Positions 60,501 to 64,000 of a DNA stretch of 64,000 bases are shown piece by piece. Positions within the stretch are counted from its first letter, which is position 1. Every line of letters starts with the position of its first letter. This stretch comes from an uncultured marine group III euryarchaeote (GTDB taxonomy: Archaea > Thermoplasmatota > Poseidoniia > MGIII > CG-Epi1), in assembly GCA_902627615.1 (NCBI GenBank), contig CACOJW010000001.1:68907-132906 (forward strand), given 5' to 3'. The notes below the pieces were generated by a model. That model saw nothing but the letters and a program-made list of their open reading frames with translations, did no database searches and was not told where the DNA came from. Position numbers and translations under genes: made by a program.

Positions 60501-61165
60501 TTCCAAGTCTGAACCCTTATGTCTATCTCACCATCTAACCAGGTAGTATTATCTCCACCTTGCCAAAGACTGTCTCTTCCAACCAAAACGAGAGTATTAT
60601 TTCCATTAATGAAAAAATTAGTATTGATGTCGATATCTTTATTCCAATATTCGGCATCACCCTCGTAGCAGTATCCACTATAATTTAGGCAGTCTTCTAT
60701 TTCTTGTCCGTTTAAGAAAGCAGCATAGTAATTAGTGTAGGCGGATTTTATTGTTCCACTAAGTATTACAGATACATCTTCTATCACAAAATCTTTTCTT
60801 AAAATTATAAAGTCCTTGTTTCCATCATTTCCTCCAGCATCTTCTGACTGCCATATTGTTCCAGGGGTTATTCCTTCATGTTGTTTATTACCAAAAGGGG
60901 CATTCCCAATATCCCATTCTCCATCATCAAATGTGATTTCTTTCCAATCTTCAGGAAAGTCTTCGTCATTATCGAAGATGCGGTATCTGTATTCGGTCCC
61001 TTCATCTTTTCCACTTGATACTACCGTAATTGCTTCTCCGTTTTCAAAGTCATTTGTGTATTTTATGCTGTTTACTACAACATCAGAATCGTCTGCAGCA
61101 GTATAACTAGACAAAAATACAATAACGGCAGTTGCTAAAATTATTTTCAATTGGAAGGAGTACAC
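57524..61165 (-). CDS. Giant exported protein with duplicated jelly-roll domain, C-terminal anchor and zinc ribbon
   Basis: This 1213-residue protein has an N-terminal signal (about 1-24). Two related modules of about 165 residues follow at about 55-225 and 415-575, sharing YRYRIFDN/YIYRIWNA, NAPFG/AAPFG, TIWQ, YYAAFLNGQEIEDCL/YYRAYLNGELIEDCL and GRDSLWQGG/GRDETYQGG. They look like galactose-binding-type beta-sandwiches. NEW3-like repeats and fibronectin III-like units fill much of 300-1110. A helix, IIFIGAGLVGLISLAGTAYY, precedes a cytoplasmic zinc ribbon with FLCNACGAMF and SCPSCGVF at the very end. The likely role is binding of polymers or surfaces. Confidence 0.75.
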   Translation of the reverse strand: MYSFQLKIILATAVIVFLSSYTAADDSDVVVNSIKYTNDFENGEAITVVSSGKDEGTEYRYRIFDNDEDFPEDWKEITFDDGEWDIGNAPFGNKQHEGITPGTIWQSEDAGGNDGNKDFIILRKDFVIEDVSVILSGTIKSAYTNYYAAFLNGQEIEDCLNYSGYCYEGDAEYWNKDIDINTNFFINGNNTLVLVGRDSLWQGGDNTTWLDGEIDIRVQTWKDVPIILGDDLIIKVDFFNGDSENKTEVNVTLQFEDSETAYETIDIVNNETYEWKVPWTPSRLGMHNLTATILDQSLTKTIHVGYYAYSINFSSSYETSELDETTQFHFTVRNEGDVNDNFSFYLSGIPNDWQYTFSPFVANLQPNEIANITLNVTTSDDAPAGNYSLYPIIRSQYYSQTTNTIVESGVSASTEYIYRIWNASDFPNDFYTFDYDDSSWNTGAAPFGDDDLNGNEPNTIWQTSNDNYTYIAARHLFNYDGDLNFSQIRINIAADNYYRAYLNGELIEDCLSWSWQCYGEGDYWDTEVTFDTSWLKEGENLLAIAGRDETYQGGNNQQWLDLEIETLKLKSSLWGFEEVNMELQLKVNETYDFEVMVPISEKDIDDEEYVFTVWVINKGNVKDTYDIFVSLNDTVAFNVVSYNEVLEIPYNQDRNIELKIKLTDYINEFSIGNISITISSRNASSELDTETYVIAKLYVIPDTLPPGTYAESEALVNNSSFEVRWFVEDWYKNNEIMGNDTKYFIIEYITDGGTNGASWSEWVVWQNFSSEQSSGTFTDAMDGYRYRFRSIGGDNEGLVENKENKYDTQTIVDTSAPYATINLRTDSNVINLDYIEIEWDVKHPNITGYTAQYRLNEGNWTNIEENSLAKWVGFNVPVNGEYQFRIITSDEAGNQGISNISETITVDTVAPNTNIKKIPPLTSNNSVEIDLDNLEDTFNVTLYYSVVRENQETIPINWDKYGDYTISDFPVTIPLNNQFHYYFKIVAYDFARNHILNESYQELIVDQDPPQKIRNLEISDTKIVKNGTTDVVISFMSSQSQDLTKYRIYRSVNDNNNKTLVGELESGELYLSYRDSSVDIGYKYYYSVVAVDRMDLESENETGFIVFETEQEVVEESGNEKTNNIIFIGAGLVGLISLAGTAYYFVGKNTAENIVTEVAIVDESQEIVDKNESKSNFTQMDGEFLCNACGAMFEMAEDSSCPSCGVFDELEGK

Positions 61166-61189
61166 AATTTATGTATTGAAAATGTATAA

Positions 61190-61846
61190 TTAATATTTTG
61201 CTACGTTACTGATTACAGGTATTAATTCAGATAAATTTCTTGAACGATGATGATAATTTACTTTTTCTATAACTCTAGTATCTTCAGTGTTAACAGCTAT
61301 ACTGAATAGAGATCTTTCAAAGAGAGGTAAATCCACAACAGTATCTCCTACAGAGATTACTTCATTCTGTTTTATTTTCATTTCACTTAATAGAGATTCC
61401 ATTACAGGTCCTTTTGTATTTCCTCTAACATGAATTATTGCTTTCAATGATCCATTTTCATCATCAATTATTTCATTAGCTAAGGCTTTTTCCATATTCC
61501 ATTTCCTAGCCCATTTATCAGCTAAATATTGAATTCCACCAGATATAATTACAGTAATAATTCCCATTTCGTGCAATGCGTCTATTAATTCTCTAGCACC
61601 TTCTATTGGTTCAATTTCATCTAATATTGAATTTATATATTTCTCATTTACAGTTTCTTTGGTAGAGCTTTGCCATAGTTTGAAATCTGCTTTTACAAAC
61701 TCTTTATCAGATATTTTTCTTTCAATATACAATTTAAGCATTTCAGTATTATCCGTACCAAAATGTTCGTGTATGTATGCCCAGCATGAGCGAGGATGAA
61801 GCAATGTTCCATCCATATCAAAGACAACTAATTTGATTTTAGTCAT
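61190..61846 (-). CDS. HAD-superfamily phosphatase, phosphoserine phosphatase-like
   Basis: The 218-residue protein has HAD motif I VVFDMDGTLLHP, motif II in TVIISGGIQYLADKWA, a Lys in NTKGPVMESLL (motif III) and motif IV VISVGDTVVDLPLFE. The helical cap between motifs I and II is like that of SerB-type phosphatases. Phosphoserine phosphatase is the best guess, which would suit serine/glycine metabolism near gcvP, but other small phosphates are possible. Its start overlaps the stop of the upstream small gene by one base. Confidence 0.82.
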   Translation of the reverse strand: MTKIKLVVFDMDGTLLHPRSCWAYIHEHFGTDNTEMLKLYIERKISDKEFVKADFKLWQSSTKETVNEKYINSILDEIEPIEGARELIDALHEMGIITVIISGGIQYLADKWARKWNMEKALANEIIDDENGSLKAIIHVRGNTKGPVMESLLSEMKIKQNEVISVGDTVVDLPLFERSLFSIAVNTEDTRVIEKVNYHHRSRNLSELIPVISNVAKY

Positions 61847-62142
61847 TAACCAAATGATGAGCTGAATCTATCACTAGGTCCAGTTTCTCTTTCTAACATC
61901 ATCTTCATTTGTTCTTTTGACATAGAGTGTGCTTTCTGTGCCATCTCATATGATTCCTTAGCATCATTTTCACTCATTTCAACTTGAAAGCTTAATCCCG
62001 AGAATATAATCGATTCCTTTCCCTTCCCCGGAAAAATAGAAATAAGATTGACCTCTGGACTAGATTGGAATTCTACATTTTCAAAGACTTGGGTTTTTCC
62101 ATCTTCAGGCAGGAATATAGTTATCTTTTTTGCCTTAAACAT
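61846..62142 (-). CDS. Small beta-rich protein with helical C-terminus, function unknown
   Basis: This 98-residue protein starts with beta-strand-like segments (KKITIFLPEDGKTQVFENVE) and ends with a helix (AKESYEMAQKAHSMSKEQMK) followed by a polar tail. No signal or membrane segment and no recognised motif are present. It overlaps the HAD phosphatase gene by one base, implying translational coupling. Function unknown. Confidence 0.6.
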   Translation of the reverse strand: MFKAKKITIFLPEDGKTQVFENVEFQSSPEVNLISIFPGKGKESIIFSGLSFQVEMSENDAKESYEMAQKAHSMSKEQMKMMLERETGPSDRFSSSFG

Positions 62143-62174
62143 TATTAGACATCATGGGCCTATTCAAAAAACTT

Positions 62175-62609
62175 TTACTGGGTTATGATATCTAATTCTC
62201 TTTCCATTTTTCTACGGCATTCATAATTTTCATCTAGGTGATGCCAATGGTTTACGTTCCTTTCTCCAAGCCTATATGAAAGAAAAACAGTTTCTATTCC
62301 CCTTAGTGAATTAAAGTTTACAACCCCTAATGTAGGATCATCAACTTCTATTCCCATTTGGCCTAGGTCAAGAATTATATTATTAACATTGTTAATATTT
62401 TTTTCTAATTCTAGTTGCAGTTCTTCCCAACCTGGCTTTAGAGCGGCCCTGTAATCATCTCTGACTTCTTCCATTATTTCTTCTAATTGTTCTTCAAGCA
62501 TCTCTTGCCTTACTGAATATTCAGACAAATTAGATAGTATGGGATTAATTACAGAGAGTAAGCTATCAGCTTCTTCCACGGTGAATAGCCTTGTGGCATT
62601 CCTTACCAT
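62175..62609 (-). CDS. DUF2203 family protein
   Basis: Using the ATG at 62609 gives 144 residues beginning MVRNATRLFTVEEADSLLS, the characteristic N-terminus of DUF2203 (RLFTVEEAN-like). A long coiled-coil middle rich in Glu follows. The C-terminal part contains DLGQMGIEVDDPTLGVVNF and YLSYRLGE-like sequence (here FLSYRLGERNVNHWHHLDE), also typical. The longer frame to 62672 adds 21 hydrophobic residues that homologs lack. The family's function is unknown. It is divergent from gcvP. Confidence 0.82.
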   Translation of the reverse strand: MVRNATRLFTVEEADSLLSVINPILSNLSEYSVRQEMLEEQLEEIMEEVRDDYRAALKPGWEELQLELEKNINNVNNIILDLGQMGIEVDDPTLGVVNFNSLRGIETVFLSYRLGERNVNHWHHLDENYECRRKMERELDIITQ

Positions 62610-62630
62610 GGAATTGTCTAAATAGAAAAG

Positions 62631-62643
62631 GGCAAATAAATAG
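62631..62643 (-). promoter_or_regulatory. Candidate TATA element for the DUF2203 gene
   Basis: On the minus strand TCTATTTATTTGC is centred about 28 bases upstream of the ATG at 62609. This supports that start and argues against the longer frame from 62672, which would place the element inside the coding region. Visual match only. Confidence 0.3.
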
Positions 62644-62711
62644 AACGGTACCCCTGAGATACATGGAAACATTCAATAATCGGCTTTTCTATGCGCTTAA
62701 ATATTGTTTCC

Positions 62712-64000
62712 ATGACTAAATTACATTCCCATCCAGACACATTTGTCCGTAGGCATATCGGCCCTTCATCTGCAGAAATTACATCTATGTTAGAATACTT
62801 AGGATTTCAAAATTTATCAGACTTTTCTAATTCTATAGTTCCGGATGCTATAAGAGAACAGGGTTCATTGAATATCCCAAATGCTTTATCCGAATCTGAG
62901 GCCATCAGTAAATTAAATTCCTTAGCATCAGGCAATAAAGTCTTTAAAAATTATTTAGGGCATGGGTATTATGGGACTATAACTCCTGGTGTAATAAAGA
63001 GAAATGTACTTGAAAATCCAGGATGGTACACGCAATATACTCCATACCAAGCTGAAATCGCTCAAGGAAGGTTAGAGGCCCTTCTAAATTTCCAGACCAT
63101 GATTTGCGATTTCACAGGTATGGAGATTGCTAATGCTTCGTTGTTAGATGAAGCTACAGCGGCAGCTGAAGCTATGAGTATGGCTTGTAATGCACTACGT
63201 GGCCGGCGTTCGACATTTATTTTAGATAAAGAAATTAATTCACAAACAGTCAATGTTGTAAAAACTAGGGCTGAGCCTTTAAATCTAAAAGTTAAGACTG
63301 ATTTCGAATCGATTGATGAAGATACTTTTGCCATTTTATTGCAATATCCAAACAATATAGGTTCTATCGAAGATTATTCAAACCTAGTTGAAAAAGCACA
63401 TGAAAATGGAACTCTTGTTATTGTTGCAACTGATTTATTGTCACTTTGTTTGTTAAAACCTCCTGGTGAGTGGGGCGCAGATATAGTAATAGGTAATTCT
63501 CAAAGGTTTGGAGTCCCAATGGGTTTTGGAGGTCCTCATGCAGCTTTTATGGCAACTAAGGAAAAATATAAAAGAAATTTACCAGGTAGATTAGTAGGAG
63601 TTTCAAAGGATCGTCATGGAAATAATGCTTTGAGATTAGCATTACAAACTAGAGAGCAACACATACGTAGAGATAGAGCAACTAGTAATATTTGTACTGC
63701 ACAAGTTCTTTTGGCCATCATGTCTTCGATGTACGCAGTATATCATGGTCCAGATAAACTTAGAAAGATAGCGGAAAGAGTAAATTATCTTACAAACGTC
63801 TTGAATCATAGTTTATCATCAGGAGGTTATGAGGTAGGTTCAGATAGCTTCTTTGATACTATCAAAATTACTAAGAAGGATAAAAATATAATTAAGAAAG
63901 CCCATGCTCAAAAAGTTAATTTTTGGGATTATGGTAACTCTATAGGCATATCTTTAGATGAGACAACTACAGTTGATGACGTTCAATTTCTTTTAGATTT
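62712..64000 (+). CDS. gcvP: Glycine dehydrogenase (decarboxylating), 5' part, cut by window end
   Basis: This pyridoxal-phosphate P-protein of the glycine cleavage system decarboxylates glycine and passes aminomethyl to lipoyl H-protein. Reading from ATG at 62712 gives MTKLHSHPDTFVRRHIGPSS, typical of the single-chain P-protein start. Later motifs are NYLGHGYYGTITPGVI, ENPGWYTQYTPYQAEIAQGR, ASLLDEATAAAEAMSMA and FGVPMGFGGPHAAFMA. About 429 codons are present and the frame is open at 64000; the Lys-PLP site lies beyond the window in the C-terminal half. The RHIGPS start suggests the full-length form rather than the split GcvPA, but only downstream sequence can confirm. Confidence 0.93.
   Translation, partial: MTKLHSHPDTFVRRHIGPSSAEITSMLEYLGFQNLSDFSNSIVPDAIREQGSLNIPNALSESEAISKLNSLASGNKVFKNYLGHGYYGTITPGVIKRNVLENPGWYTQYTPYQAEIAQGRLEALLNFQTMICDFTGMEIANASLLDEATAAAEAMSMACNALRGRRSTFILDKEINSQTVNVVKTRAEPLNLKVKTDFESIDEDTFAILLQYPNNIGSIEDYSNLVEKAHENGTLVIVATDLLSLCLLKPPGEWGADIVIGNSQRFGVPMGFGGPHAAFMATKEKYKRNLPGRLVGVSKDRHGNNALRLALQTREQHIRRDRATSNICTAQVLLAIMSSMYAVYHGPDKLRKIAERVNYLTNVLNHSLSSGGYEVGSDSFFDTIKITKKDKNIIKKAHAQKVNFWDYGNSIGISLDETTTVDDVQFLLD

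Noticed and set aside
62175-62672. Hydrophobic N-terminal extension (possible signal peptide) on the DUF2203 protein
   Set aside because: DUF2203 proteins start near the RLFTVEEA segment, and a candidate TATA element lies within the extension.

Overview
The window is AT-rich and almost fully coding. It carries archaeal information-processing genes: TFB, NAC, pelota, ABCE1, archaeal uS15, TiaS, TrmI, archease and an initiator tRNA with an A1-U72 pair. Alongside them sit many bacterial-looking metabolic genes: full-length-type GcvP, FolD, a three-gene PntAB transhydrogenase, RmuC, RusA, acyl-CoA dehydrogenase and alpha-type riboflavin synthase. Class III prepilin-like proteins and type II/IV secretion ATPases are also present. 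This mix, with tight operons and few ribosome binding sites, best fits a marine Thermoplasmatota archaeon (Marine Group II/Poseidoniales or Marine Group III). That placement is inference from gene content, because no rRNA is in the window.

Layout. 0.2-4 kb: a GT-C-like membrane protein, uS15, tRNA m1A methyltransferase and thioredoxin reductase. 4-10.9 kb: a plus-strand type IV filament locus with four prepilin-like proteins, a large ATPase with a charged tail, and two T2SSF membrane proteins. 11-17 kb: CTP synthase, an MBL hydrolase, a TPA1/OFD1/OGFOD1-like 2-oxoglutarate oxygenase split over two reading frames, and the riboflavin/FAD operon ribB-ribL-ribE-ribH. 17-26.5 kb: an RND exporter, ABCE1, RusA-FolD, a geranylgeranyl-reductase-like flavoprotein and aconitase. 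26.5-30.5 kb: a lipoprotein, purM and a second, compact Tad-like ATPase plus two membrane proteins. 30.5-36.3 kb: a membrane protein, pyruvate phosphate dikinase, and an overlapping operon of TrmJ, DUF2071, a degenerate P-loop protein and an unknown. 36-44 kb: RmuC, PntB/PntA2/PntA1, acyl-CoA dehydrogenase, NAC, pelota and TFB. 44-50.9 kb: an HD phosphohydrolase, an M50 protease, dihydroorotase, a large exported protein and a TM/zinc-ribbon protein. 51-56 kb: initiator tRNA, archease, an unknown, TiaS, an EamA transporter, a SHOCT-like protein, a bPH2 membrane protein and a dCMP deaminase. 56-64 kb: endonuclease III, enoyl-CoA hydratase, a 1213-residue exported repeat protein, a HAD phosphatase, two small conserved proteins and the 5' part of gcvP.

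Themes: translation and ribosome maintenance; aerobic heterotrophy (beta-oxidation, aconitase, PPDK, transhydrogenase, glycine cleavage); nucleotide synthesis; flavin synthesis; and a large surface apparatus of two filament/secretion machines and several exported proteins. The most notable observations are the archaeal two-domain TPA1/OFD1-like oxygenase apparently interrupted by a +1 frameshift, an ABCE1 with a reworked iron-sulfur domain, and the two type IV filament loci. No CRISPR array, insertion sequence or rRNA was seen, and no gene-free stretch exceeds 300 bases.
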